A stretch of 64,000 nucleotides of DNA from Prosapia bicincta (Eukaryota; Arthropoda; Insecta; Hemiptera; Cercopidae), in the NCBI GenBank assembly GCA_036971475.1, contig JBAIZL010000005.1, positions 234,255,369 to 234,319,368 of the forward strand. The letters are read 5' to 3'. Positions within the stretch are counted from its first letter, which is position 1. The number at the start of each line of letters is the position of its first letter. Positions 39,301-54,300 of the stretch are shown here, in pieces. Below the pieces are notes generated by a model. It saw only the letters and a program-made list of their open reading frames with translations. It was not told the DNA's origin and made no database searches. Position numbers and translations under genes: made by a program.

Positions 39301-42300
39301 TTTACTTCTGTTCAATTGTGTGTCATAACGAAAAACTAAATATTATTGGAATTTGAACAGTTGTTATTTGATAGTGAGAGGGAATGCAGTAAATTCTAAA
39401 TTAAATAAAAACCGAAGTGTAGATAATTTGGTTTGTATTGTAGTTATAACATTTTTGTACAAATGAGAACAATTAGTTGTGCAAATGTTAGGGGCAGCTG
39501 ACAATCAACCATTATGCTTCAAACTGTAAGTAGTTTTATTAATTTTTTACTAATAATGATTAAAAGTGATAATCATTAAAAAATATATAATAAACTTAAG
39601 AAGATTTAAAACAATGGATTTAAAAACTTCACCTTTACAACATATAACGTTTAGTTGTTTATAAGTGTGAATATTTGGGTAGCCCAACACAATTTAGTGT
39701 TTGCAACCATCTGTACCGCTGGGTCAAAAGAATTGCAAATCATTTAATCAGATTCACTGGTGTAGTTTTACTACTGATGAGGGAAACATGTTTGTTGAAA
39801 ACATGTTATGGTTAAAACAATCTGTTTTGTGAGAAAAAATGTATACCTGTGCCTATTTTCACATAATAATGTATTTTATTTCTTCCCTATAATAAGATAT
39901 TTATATCTAACTTTGTGACCTCATAATAGTAACAAATGGTAGGGTAGAGGTAACAGGGCATCTTGTACACAGCTAAAATACTGCAGACAGAGAAGTGTAG
40001 GATTTTGAAGGGCTGCTGCAGTAAACTCTTACGACCTTATTATAGCCTTCTGAAACATTTATTATTTTAACTGCACACGTTCTGAATTTAATTTTTTTTC
40101 CCTTTTTTTCCCCCTTCTGAATTTAAGAATCATGGTGAAATATGCAGTAAAAATTGGTCTAAAGATTACATTAATTATTTTTGTTAACATTATTTTCTAA
40201 AAATAATATTATAATTGAAAAATTAGAAAATAATGTTAACAAAAATAACTATATAACTAATCATAAAGAAACTATTTGGTCTAAATTCATGTTCACTGAA
40301 TTAAAAATTAAACCGATTATTAAATTATTTAAAGGTACTAATATTAAACTAGTTTAGTATACAAACAATAAAATAAATAATATAATAAATACAAATATTA
40401 AATTAAAAAGTTGAATGTAAGCGGTATTTGTAGTGTAAAATGTACAATGAGTCAAAAATACTATGCATAGGCATAAAGAACATTTAAAAGCATATGAAAA
40501 ACCTAATATATATAAATCAAATTTAGTATCAGATTGTATAGATAATAAACATGATTTCCCAGAAATACATAACATGACGTTAATTAAACATGTTCAAAAA
40601 GTTTTCAGAATGAATATCATTGAGAATTTAGAAATATATAAGAATAATATCAAAAATACACTTATTGAGGAGCAAGTACAAATAAAGTCTAAACATAATA
40701 CTATTTTTAGCGTATTCAATGAAATCTTTAGAATAACAGACTATAATAAATACAGATTATCGATGATTGTTTAATCAAGCAGATAAGACAAGAATAACTA
40801 ATATCTTAAGCATAGTACGAATTTATGAATAGTCCAGATGTTATCATAGAACTATAAGGTACTTTGAAAATTTTGATAATGCTGATACTGCCAATCAGCA
40901 AAAAGCTTCAATGTATGAAGAAAACTAAAATAAAAATTCTTGTTTATGAAAGTGTCATTTAAATGTGTATATATATATTTAGGTTAGTTCTAGTATAGCT
41001 TAAATCTTATTTAGGAATTTTTGGACTAGATAGGAGACTGACAGACTTACCTAGTGACAATAGTTCAAAACTGCAATTTCGTGGAAATAAATAAATAAAT
41101 AGATACATATAAAAACTTATCACACTATTGAAATATTCTGATCACACAATGATCTTTATCAATCAAAAAAGAGAAAAAGAAAAGACTGAAGCGAACCACA
41201 GATGTGTATAAATATCCAAATGTCACAGATTCACATATTTATAGTTATGATATAGTACTATATGTTATTTGTATAAATATTGATTATTTGAAACTAGATA
41301 TTAATAGTCTGTCAGAAGGAAGGTAAATGGAGTTGTTAAAAATGGTAGAAGTTAGGGGGAAGGTAAAAGGAGTTTTATCTGATGTTGAGGTTAGGAGGCT
41401 CTCTAGATTTGGTGTACCACTGGTATGATAACTCCCATCTTCTCAATTTAATCAATCAGAATTAATTATTTTGGTGGCATAACAATCATTGAAAGATGTG
41501 ATGTGTGACTAGCAGCGTGTGAGCGGTTGACCTGTTCATGGTTCTAACGTCATGTCTGTGGCCATTCATTCTGATGCTCAGACCATCCGTGGTAAGGCCT
41601 ATGTACTATGCTGGGCAAAATTTACATTGCAACTGGTATATTACATTTTTGGATGTACAAGTATGATGACCCTGAATCTTGAAATCCACATTGGTTGTTA
41701 GGCTATGGAAACTATTTGTTGGGATGTGTATTGGACATGTCTTGCATTTAGGTCTATTGCACGGAAAGGAGCCATGAGGAAGTTTAGGCGGTTTTTTAGT
41801 ACTTGGATTTGGTAATTTTCGATGTACTAAAATATTTTTCAAGTTAAAAGGTTGTCTGAACCAAATATGTGGTGGATTTGAGAAAAGATCGTTGATGTGG
41901 GTGGAATGTTGAAGAATCTTGAAGCCATCCTTTAATATTTTGTTTAGCTTCTGTAGACAGTTTGTTGTCTTCCATAGGTGGTCTAGGTTCATCAGATGAT
42001 TGAGCTATGCAGATTTGATCCTTAACAAGTTGTTTAGGATATCCTCTTTTTTAGAAAGCTAGTAAGGTCTTTTTATTAAAGTCCTCCAATGCTCTATCGT
42101 TGGAACAAATTCTCTTGCCCCTGATTGCCTGACTGTACAGAATAGACCTTTTAATATTCATAGGGTGTTTGGTATTGAAATGGAGGTATTGTAGATGGTT
42201 TGTCAGTTTGATGTGGACACCTGTATAGATATTCCCATCTCTGATTGTTACATCTATATCTAAGGAGGTGATAGTTGCTGTAGATTTCTCCCAGGTGAAT

Positions 42301-45300
42301 TGAAGTGTAGAGAATAGTGACAAGCCGTTCAAAAAACTTTCCAGTGTTGAGATTCCCTGTGTCCAAATTACGAAGATGTTGTCTATATATCTGTACCAAC
42401 AAAATGGTTAGTGTGTTTGAGTTTTTGGGAATTCTGCTTTGATATTACCCATGTACAGGTTTGCATATGATGGGGCCATCCTAGTACCCATTGTCGTTCC
42501 TTTTAATTGCAAGTAATTTCTTGCCTTAAACTGAAAATTATTTTTTTCAAGAATGAATTTGGTGAGGTGAACAAGGAAAGGTGTAGTGGGGTAAGGGTTG
42601 TCTGAGTGTTTGGTCTATCAGCTCTCGAAAATTTCCTCAACAAATGCTCAGACAACCCTCAAGAGTGATTAGAGTGATTCGACAATGGTCAAGTGACTGA
42701 AAGGTGCCTCATCACATAAGGTAAAATTATTGCACTTAATGGTAGAAAAAAATTATTTACAATTAATAATAATAACTTTATATATATATATATATTCTCT
42801 ATGTTTTATATTTCATTTGTTAAAAAAAAATAGGGTAATTAATTTATCAATAATATTTATCACTTTATATTGGTGGTTTTTCTTCTCAAAATAACATAAT
42901 TGTTTCTGTTCCTCTAATGATAACGAATGATCAATTAGTATTAAAATTAAATTTCTTATGTATTACCATTACTTTCTTATATAACTTCAGTAGTTGATTT
43001 TTGTTTATAGAACTTAATTTGTCTTCAAATATCTAGAAGTAAAGTTTTGAAATTACATTTATATAATAAGAAATTATTTGTACTATTATTTCTTATTGCA
43101 ACATTTAAAAGGTTATTACCATAGCATGGCCATTAATATTTGTTTGATCACCATCATCTTCTTCTTTTTCAACAAGAGGTTTCTCAACAATTAATGTTGA
43201 TATTGATGAAGTTTTTTTAATTTCAGGACAGGAATTTGCACGACGTACTTTTGTGTCTAATGTATAAGCAAAACTTTCACCTGGGCTGCTGCCTGAACTC
43301 AACCCTAAAACAATGTTTTGAAATATTATCTTAGCATTTAAATATCACAACACCTCTTATTGAGTTTCTTTACACTATTGCGCTCTTTTACAACGTAAGA
43401 ATTATTAATATTTTAATTGTTAGGTTAGTTTTGGTTGGTAAAGATTATTTAGATTTTTTTTGGACTAGAGACTGACAGACTTACCTTGGTAAGAGTCCAC
43501 TCTGTAGTCTTGTTTATCATTGTTTAAGTGCTTTTATGTGTTTCTATTTCAAGACGAATTACTGAAAACACGAATTACACGGAAATAAATTCCTCCTCTA
43601 CATTAGAAAAAACAGGAGTTCTAATGAACCCTACTACTATGATTGAGAATGCACAAAATACGTTTATAGAATCTTATTGATTACAGTACTTGCATAAAGT
43701 AATGTTATTTTGGAATACATTGTTCATCATGGTTGCTACATTTCTTTGGAATTTTTTTTGTTGTCTTCTGTTTGCTTATCAGTTTGTTTTCATGCTATGA
43801 TATCTCGTAGATGTCTTAGCAGAAGTACATCTGTTGGAATCGTGTCTGTCTGTTGTTCAATTTCAAATAGATAATTGTTACGTAGTGCAGTTTTCAAGGC
43901 GGTAGTTCCTTCACTGTGACTAATTTTCCCATCTCGGCCCAACCTACATCTTTATTCTTGATATCACTGACTTCAGTGATCAGTAGTTTTTTTTGTACCA
44001 TTTCAATATTCATAACATCTGTTATCTCAAATTATTCACATCGGAATTTTCACAACCTGGAAGTTTCTCGATAAGAAATGTCAAATCTGTTTCTTCTTGT
44101 GGATCAATAACACAGTTAACAGTTTCATTATGACACAGGATTTTATTCCACGACTTACTTAATACTTCTTCTTTTATTCTGTTCCATGATTTGGCTATCC
44201 AGTACACAACTCATTTAATTGTAATTTTTTTTAGAAATCTCACAATTCTTTCTTCCCTTTCAATGGTTTCCAAGAGAGATAGGTAAAGGTAACTTGTGTA
44301 TGTATTTTTTCATACATTCCAGAACACACTGATCCATTGGCTGGATTAGGCTCATAACATTTGCGGGAAGATATAAAGCATAGATATCATAAGGGCACAG
44401 TTGATCTTTATCGGGATATGACGTTCTATTGTCTAACAGTAAAATAGCCTTCTGAGGCAAATTCTTTTCAATTTCGGGCACAAACTCATTAAAAAATCAC
44501 TCTTTGAATAGTTCTCTATCCATCAAATCAACATTTTAGTTCTTATATGAAACCAGCAATGCTGGCATGGTAATGTTTCTAAACAGCAGCGGCTTAGCAG
44601 ATTAATCCCGCTGCTTAGTCAACTCGAATTTAACAGAAGCTCAAAAAATCTGGACTTGGAATTTTGTGTCTCTACTGTATATTTAAACATGAAGTTTGAA
44701 AACTTTTTGGTTTATTTTTTATAAACTAATGATTTTTTTAAAAATAAATGAGCATATAAAATTTAGCAGAAGTTACATTTCATAGTAAAAAGTGACTATA
44801 TTTTCTTAAATTTACACTCGTTATTTTATATTAATTTTTTTTCAACTGAACTAATTAACCTGCAACTAAATGTACCACTAACGCAAAACATTGTTTATTA
44901 CTAAAAACATAATATATTATTATCAAAAACATAAGGCAATTGTACCTGTTGTGTTTTCAGTCTGGCACTGACTATAAAACCGATGTCTGGATTTGATTTG
45001 ACGAGCAAAATCCATCATTGATTTGGAATTTGGCATATGTAGCCCACCAGAAGGGCAAGGGGAACCTGATTCTAGCTGGCATTCAACATAATCATCTTCA
45101 TGATCATGATCACTCCTGCTCGGAATTTCTTGTAATATACTGTCACATTGTCGAGATCCCCACTAATGAAATACACATTATTATTTCTTTATAACTATTA
45201 TTTTCATAAAATTGTAATATTACATAAACGAAAATATGTGCAGATTATAAATGTCAAGTTATTGTGGATAGAAAATATATACAAATTCAAAACATAAATT

Positions 45301-48300
45301 TATAAGAAACATTTTTTTAGAATTCTACTAACTCCATAGTACTAGATGCTGCCTTTTCCTGGTATGCAAGAACAAGCTATGTATGTAGTTTTAAATTTTT
45401 TGTTACAACATTAAGTTAGTTTTACAGATTACTTGCTATAATTCAATATTTTTTAGCAAACAAATAAACTGGTTGCAAGAGTATTATGACAGGTATGGTT
45501 AACCTAAACTGAAGCAGGAGATCATATTTCATCTAAAGAGGGGCCTTGGTTTGATCTCTTGTCTACTTCACCTTAAACAAACTATGGTCTTTATCATTCT
45601 GAAAAAGGTTTTGCCACATGAAACATTCTGGTAAAATATAGTAGCCACCATAGCTAACTTCACAAGCAGGGTTTGTACAAAAGATCAAGGAAATAAAAAT
45701 TATGACCAAGCCTAAAACTATCCCTGAATCTCTCTCATTGCCATATCCTCCTGACTGATTTATAGAAATTATTTACAACTAATTTCAGTAAACAAATGTC
45801 CAAGAAATATACAACTAAAAATTAATTAAAGACAACACACAAAGAAAATAATCCACACCATGTACTGTAGTCAGTCAGATTGGCTCCATGTGTAACCTGA
45901 TGGATCTTACATACATGTTGCATCTGGTGTCTACTCAAAACTGTTCAATGCTATAAACCTACAGGAACTTTTAAAAACATTTAACGATCTTTGATTATGA
46001 AATAGAAGTAATTAACTTTGTTCTTAGCCAATTAGCAATCAGGGCCGAGTTCATTAATAAAGCACTTATGATTTGTGACTTAGATATCAAGTGTATAGGA
46101 TAATGCCATGCCTAATCCAATAAGCAATAGTATTTGAGCTATTCAAGACACTACATTTGACACAACCATAAGATTCCACTTTGATATTGTTGGCCAAGTA
46201 GGCTAGATTAAGCACACAAAGAATTATAATCCTAAAACATTCTCCTCACACATATAGCTCACTGAATGATAAACAACAAACCTAAAGAAGTATTATCAAC
46301 AGTGCTGTGAATAAGTCATGGTCAGTACTGATAACACTCAAAATTCCATGAAGCTTCAGCAGTTGCTACATTTTTAATGTGTATAGATCATGACTGTCTT
46401 GAGGCACATCTAATGAACTAGACCACGTTGTAACTGAGATTGTGTAGAAAACTAGGCTGTTACGAATGGTGACCATCTGAAGGAGTGCTAAGATCAATGG
46501 TGTGATAGAAGTATAATGAATGATGCACAACTGTAATCCGAGATACGAAGGCGATCAGAGTTGATCCAAAGGACCTAAGCATTAAACCACTACTACTACT
46601 ACTACTACTCATACTGGAATCTCAAACCATCTAAACAACTTTATAATAAACTATACACTGTCAGTTGTTGATCAACAGAATATTATAACCATATAAAATT
46701 ATTAGATCTTTAATGGAAAGTTTGATGGCTAGATATAAAATGAAAGATAACAGGGAATCACATCATGCTCCTTAATAACAACTGAAACAAAATAATTTTA
46801 CCAGAAATCATTCTAATTAGATTAATTGATTTTATAATATTTTTGTGGCAAATTTGAATGAGGTTCTATAACCAGCACATCTTTACTACTGCAGGTAATT
46901 TTCAACATAAAATTAAATACTGTATATGTTTTGCTCATAAAAAAGGCTTTAGTAAATTAACTATATACAGTTATAAAAGTTTAAAAGATCGGTTCCCCTC
47001 ACTTGTACTTATCTAACAGTTTTAACTTTACTCAAGTAGGATTAAGTCAGCATGCCTTATTCACTAGCCTAGTCTAGGCATCAACACCTTTTTATATGGT
47101 GTTAAACTTGAAAGAAATATTACTACTAATTAGCTTCTACCAATTGCTTTTTATTTGCATGTTCTATATATTGTATTGGTGTGAGATGAGTTGAATAATT
47201 CATATATGTTGGTATGACTGGTGCTGTAGTGAAGGGGGATATTTCTTGCCAGTGCATTAGAGTTGTGTCAAAGGATGTCAAGCAAAGGCTTATGAACATG
47301 GCTCCATAATTGTGTCATGTTGTTTGTTAAAATACACTTACTTGTTTAAGAGCGACTATTCGTGATTGAAACTTATTCAGTGACCAAATCTCATGATGTG
47401 TGTCAGCTACAGTTCACAGAGAAATTTGAAAAGGAAGCACCAGAGAAATTTGTTATTCAGAAGTTAGTTGAACAGTTTTGTAAATCAGGTTCAGTGTTAG
47501 ACAAGAAATATGTTAGATAAATTTAAGTTTTAATGAAGCAGTACATTCAGGATATTAAAGCAGCTTTTACAAGATCTCCACATAAATATTTGCAAAGACT
47601 AAGCCAGGAAATGTACATTTTATTAGGTTCAGGCCACTCTGCTCTGAGAATTCTTGAATGTTGTCTATACAGAATACAAGTTTTCAATGAATGGTGATTA
47701 TGACAAAAGGAGTTAATTGCTGTCAATGGTTCAAAACCTTTTTTAAAGACAACATTGGCATTTCACAGATGAAGCTTAGTTTCATCTTGATGGTTATGTT
47801 AACCACTGGACCAGGAGTACTGACAACCTACCATTTTTGATGAATTTACTCTACATTCAACTGCTGGCTAACGAGATTATCCAACAGTTTATAGCTTTAC
47901 TGGAAGAGGATGTGTTATTGTTGGTTGAAACAGGATAGTGGTACTTGCCACACAGCTCGGTCTTCTACGGTCAAGATTCGCATTTTTTTATGGAAAAATC
48001 ATTTTTACATGATTGTGACTACTAAAATCCCTTGATCTGATAAGTGTTGACTTCTGTCTAAACAGATACTTTAAAGAAATTGTTTACAGGAGAAATTCTC
48101 ATTATCTGCAGGAATTGAAGGCAAACATTACCACTGCCAATGAAAAAAAAAAAAAAAAAATAGTGTAAAGGCAACAAGAGTAACCAAGAACGTGGTGAAA
48201 CGTGTTGAAAAGTGTGTAGAAATGGTTGAACAACATTTTCAACATTTAAATAAGATATTTTTCAAGTAAAATCATCTCCTCCAGCATGTTTTGCATGAGT

Positions 48301-51300
48301 TTAAAAATCATCTACACTTAGTTTGCCCTTTCTATGTGCTTAGCTATAGAACTTTATAAAATTTTAAAAAAAATAAGTTTCCTGCCAACTATAATATATG
48401 ATATACAATATACAGAGCACAGTTGTACAACATACTACAGTAAAAATATTGGAAAGAACCTCAATACCACAAAAATAACAAATAAAACAAGTTATTTAAG
48501 ATTAAACCCTATGTTAAAACCTAAGGGTTTAATCTTAAGTAATTTGTTTTATTTGTTATTTTGTATTATTTTTGTGGTATTGGGGTTCTTTCCAATATTT
48601 TCATTGTAATATAACATATGACATGTAATTTGAGTTTTCATCACAAGAAACTTGCATCTTAGCAGTAGAAATTCACAATCAGATTTGTGAATTTATGGTG
48701 ACAATGCTATGAGTGACTGTACAGTTTTTCCCACAAGTGTGTAAGTATATTTAAGGATGGAGTGATTGGTGTGGATGATGAGCCACATCTTAACCGGACT
48801 TCTCGGATTTCTGAAAGCCAGTTTAATATGGACAAAAAAGTTTGATAGAATCGATGATTCATGATTTTAAATTCATCATTACAATATTCATACGCTTTTG
48901 TACATATTGTTTTGCAGAAATTAAATTACAGAAAATTATTAACTCAGTGGGTTCCAAGATGGTTACACAAAATAAATGAGCTATGCCTTATGGTTTTTAA
49001 CTCAATATAAGAAAAGAGATAAATTTATTGTGATAATTTTTGTATTTCAAGAATTCTTGGAACTACATGCGAAAACCATTATCGACTATCCAGGTATTAG
49101 CAGTAAAACTGAGGTAAACCCAAGATACAAATGCATTTCCAATACTTCAGTCTCATTTATGTGCATTTCAGCTGTTACAAAATCATGTCAGAAAACAGGC
49201 AAAAGCATAATTGGTCAAGTCTGCAAGAAAAGGAGAACAATTCAAATTAAATTGATAGTGGACATAAGAAAAAAGTTGCATTAAAATACGATATTCTGCC
49301 AGAAATTTACCAATGATTTGAAAGACAACAGGTCTTCTTTCCAACGAACGTGACATTTTTAACCAATGGCCTGGAAATAATAAAAAACATCAAAGTGCAC
49401 TGCCAGAAGTATATAGTAATGAAAACTGGATCGCCAATAAAAGGGAATTGGCCCTTAAAACATTCAATTTTGCTTAGAGACTGTGTTTAGACATCGATAG
49501 AGTACAGAAACATGACGTATGCAGTATTGTTTCAAAAATGTTTTTCATCAGAACTTGGTGACAGGGATGAAGAAAATGACATAAAAATGCTGTTGGTATT
49601 GATGAGGAGGTAATAAATTACACCAACATGGACAGTAAGATAAAAAAACTTATGAATACCGATCATAAGATCCAGAAGCTACAATGGAAAATGTGTTGAA
49701 CGAAAAAAATTTCATTTTCCCTTTTCTATTCGATGATGGTGTTTACAAGATTTTGTAGAACTTCTAAAAATTGAGGTTAGAACAGTCAGGCAGATAGATA
49801 AAAAAAAAGTCAGATGCTCTATTTTAGTTTGTGTGTGTATGTGTGTGTGTGCATGCTTGTGCTTAGGTTAAAAAAAATAAATATTGAAAACTTTTACCGT
49901 TGATGATAGATGTAGTGTATTCTCTTGTCCTCTCATCATAATCTCTACTTCTTTGTCCTCTTGTGTGCCAGTTTCTCCAAGCGAGTCATGAAGTAGAGGA
50001 CTATTGGATATAGGACTATCACCTCCCCATCCTGAGGCTGATATTAACTTCAAAGGGCTTGTTGGCTGGTTGGTGTTAGACCTAGTTTTTAATGCGGTTA
50101 CATTTTTAACATCTAATAATTGGTTATCTGTGGATATCTGCAAAATCATCGTTTATTTTCAAATTTGAAATAAATTTAATTTTTAAATGGTTTATATAAG
50201 GAGGACCCAAATTAACCATACACCATTTTGAAAAAATAGATTTAATTTTTTTCAATTACAAACAATAGTCATTATGAAAGCACTGCAGAACAGTGCAACA
50301 CTGTTCCATTAACACTGATACACTGGTTCAAAGATTTTTTCCACTGCACGAAACACTGTTTGCACTCTTGCTTTCTAATGCCTTCCAGTATCACCTTCGA
50401 TTTTAGTGAACAATGCCACGAATGTTGAAAAGATAAAAATTCTTTTCATGTTTGATTTGACAGAAGTTTTCTGTTGAGGCAAGTTACTGACATCTCCTCC
50501 AATAACTGTTGTACGGTCTCAGTGCTGTATCCACACAGCACTACGATTCATGCCCAGTGATAATTTTCCTATAAAAATTTACTCAAATTGTCCTAACAAT
50601 ACATGGGCATAGCAGCAACTCGAGATGGTTTCAGATTAGGGGGAAAAGGCGTATGATGAATTTTACCACAATACATCTCCTTTGCAAATTTCTAACTAAA
50701 ATTAAATGTACTGAACTCCACAAATCATCAGATAATTCAGTAAGTTCATCAATAGTATGCTTACATTCAATACTTCAACAGTTATTGATCTAGAAAGCAG
50801 GCTTCTACCATCTATGTACATATATAATTGACATGTTGCTGCATAATGAAAGCATTTATATATTTAAGTTCTTTTCAAGGTGTGTTCTTTATAAGCTGTA
50901 GTCATCATATTAACCAATTATAATAAAATTCTACCAAAAAGAAAGACGTTTTTATAGATTAGCCATTTTTAAAAAAAATAATAAAATTGTTAAATAACCA
51001 TTGTACAAAAACTGTTACAGCAGCTATCTACTACCTTCCAAAGCAACACGGCTTGGTATACTGACTTCCAAAAAGTTACTAAACACCCATCTTGTAAAAA
51101 CAAACTTCTGCTAGCAGAAATAATTGATGTCAACTTGGTTTTTTGAGTCCTCCATGTACTTCAAAATAATTCTTTATAACTTTTTAAAAATATCTAATAT
51201 GATGAAAATATTAAACTTTATTAAACCAAAAATAAGATAGTTTATATAATTCCCCGATAAAGGCCGTATATATGCTAGTGGTAAAACTTCCTTTTAGCAC

Positions 51301-54300
51301 ACTGTCAAAATGAGTTGAATTCTTTTTGTAAATTCTTAACTAACATTTCCACTTTCCACAAAATGCCCTTAGTGTTGTCATTAAGTTAATTTTATTGTCT
51401 ACTGCTGTTGAAATTTGGTAAATTTATTCCCATAAATAGTTTAAATAATTTTTGAATGAGTGTTAAAACAAAATATTTTATATTTTTAAAATTTGTTAAA
51501 ACATGAATAAGAAGTACATTAAATTACAACTTATATAAATTGTATATAATTTAATGTAATTACAGTCAACTACAAATAAATCATGGGTAGATAATTCCTG
51601 GCTAGTTCAGTAAAATATATCTGTATCTTATAGACATTTATTTGGAGACAAATAAACTTCATAAATATCTCAGTCAAACAATATAAACAGACAAATTAAC
51701 TAGTTTATCACCAGGAACAAATACCAGTTCATAAATAAGCATTTATTCATGAAACTCCAGTAACTCAATTTGATTATGCAAAAGAATGTCAACATTGCTG
51801 TCTGCTATATGCCTCACATATGAACTTTTTATGTCCATAAAAGTGACATATAAGATAATGAGGTTGTATTTTAAATTAAGAATCTCTGTGATTGTGTAAG
51901 TCTTTGATGAAGTTTTAGTGCAAAAAATTATAATGATCATTAATTTTTTCCTGCCATTTATGGTAGAGGAATAGTTAGTTCAAAATTTATTTCTTCGTGA
52001 TAAAAAATTGACTAGTCAAAAAATATTAAAGATTAACAATCAATTTGAAATTATTAAAAGGCTTGAGAAAGAAGAGTCGACTAGTGCATCAGCTTTTAAG
52101 TTCATTATAAGAGAAAATAACAGTGAGACACATAAGGAAACAAAAATAGACATTAGTTATTTTTCAGCTAAATGTGATTGACTTTTAACAAAAAATCAAT
52201 GAAAATATCAATTTTTGTCATCTAGATGAAGCAATGTTAACATTAGCTTAACCAGAAACCTGCTGACAGCATTCCAGTGTCTGGGCCAATATGTGTCAAA
52301 ACAAGTATAACTTTTCATAAAGCAGTTGGTTCAGAAAAGGATTTTAAAGCTTCTTACGGCTGGCTTACATGATTTAAAAACCGATATGGCAACAGCGAAT
52401 TAGTCATTCATGGAGAACACAGAATCCAGTAAAATATTCACTCATGAATATAAATTGTTAATCAAGAAAGAAAATCTTGATTAGTGGAAAATATACACTG
52501 CTGATGAATCAGGCTTGTATTAAGAAGCATTTATCATTTCCTACATTAAAAATAATACTGTCCATCACATTATTATAATCAAAGTGTTGCTTGGGCAAAT
52601 TGTATTACTATACAATAAAGACGGATCTTATAAAAATTTTGTTATCTATTTATCTTAATAATTATTGCCAATCAAAACTGTAGTTAATTGAATATACACC
52701 ATCCCATTCTAGTAACAGTAGCTTAGGCATGGTGATATTTACATTAAATTTCTACCACCAAAGCTAACATCCTTTGGTAATTCACAATAGTTCTTCATGG
52801 ATTATCAGTAGTTGACTGTAATTATATAAAAACTGCAAACAATGTCCAGAAGTAGAATTCACATGTACACGGTTATACTCCAAGCAAATACAAATGGTTG
52901 TAATGAGCATATTATATTATGACATTATAATATTATTTTGTATTATAATACACAACAATGAGAAAGATAAACTATTATATAAGAGAGATGGTATATAATT
53001 GGCAACTGTAGTAGCTATTATTGTGACAAACAACAAAAATGTAAATTTTATATCATGCTATACATAAGTTTAACTCAGAAAATTGTCCTCAAAAGTGTTG
53101 CCTTTTTTGTACTTACAATGACAATAATTTGTAAATGTATTTATTATTAAATTTTAAAATTTTTATAAAATTAAAGATCTCTTTTGATTAAGGAGAAACC
53201 AAATTAGTTTAAATTAATTTTACATAATATATTGCAAACAAAACAACGTTTGTATTTTCTCTAAGCTTTATCAACTATGTACAATTTGGCCTTTCTGTAA
53301 CAATGTGAGACAATGTTTTAAAAATCATACAAAATATACTAGGAGCGTCCAAAAAATAAGTTTCCCACGTGTGTGTCACCAAGCGTGAGTGATGGAGCAT
53401 CTTTTCGAGAGCGGGGACTTTTAGTTTGAGTGTAGTAGTACCGATTCCTGCCACGCGCTTGACAGTGTGCCGTTTGACCTTGAGTCACGGGCCATTCGAC
53501 ATGGAGACTCTACTGCGATCTGCCGCCAGTTGTGAAGTGCGGAGTGTTATTCGTTTTTTGACTGCAAAAAGTGAATCTGCCGTTGAAATTCATCGTCAGT
53601 TATGTGAAGTGTATGGTGAACATGTAATGATTGTACAAATGGTTCGACGTTGGTGGAAATTGTTTTTGGAAGGAAGAGAAAATGTTCATGATGACAGCGA
53701 GATGGACGCCCAGCTACCGCTCACCAAGATGGCGTCATTTCTGCATGCACGACGTTATTGATGCTGACCAGCGATTTACACGACGAAATTATGGATCAGC
53801 TTTCACCAAACATTGAAATTTGCCGCGCATCTCTTCACAACATCATCACTGAAGAGCTTCATCTGTCAAAAGTGTGTGCAAAGTGGTTCCTCATTTACTG
53901 TCTGACGGCCGTAATCAACAACGTGTGGCAGCTGCACAATCTTTCTTGCAATCTTTTACGGACGAAGGTGATGATCTGTTTTCAAGAATAGTCACTGGTG
54001 ATGAAACATTCACTTTTTGCAGTCAAAAAACCAATAACACTCCGCACTTCACAACTGGCGGCAGATCGCAGTGGAGTCTCCATGGTGAATGGCCCGTGAC
54101 TCAAGGTCAAACGGCGTACAGTCAAGTGCGCGGCGGGAATCGGTACCACTACAACCAAACTAAAAGTCCCTGCTCTCGGAAAGATGCTCCGTCACTCACG
54201 CTTGGTGACACACACGAGGGAAACTTATTTTGTGGATTCCCCTCGTATCATAAGAGTAAAACACCGTTGTATTATATATCATTATTTTCCTTATGAACTA

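Noticed and set aside
48334..48609. 91-codon open frame
   Set aside because: It lies across the fold-back repeat; the palindrome explains its openness and it resembles no protein.
53874..54296. 140-codon plus-strand frame at the right end of the mariner
   Set aside because: Only its first half is transposase; the rest runs through the inverted 5' arm in antisense and means nothing.
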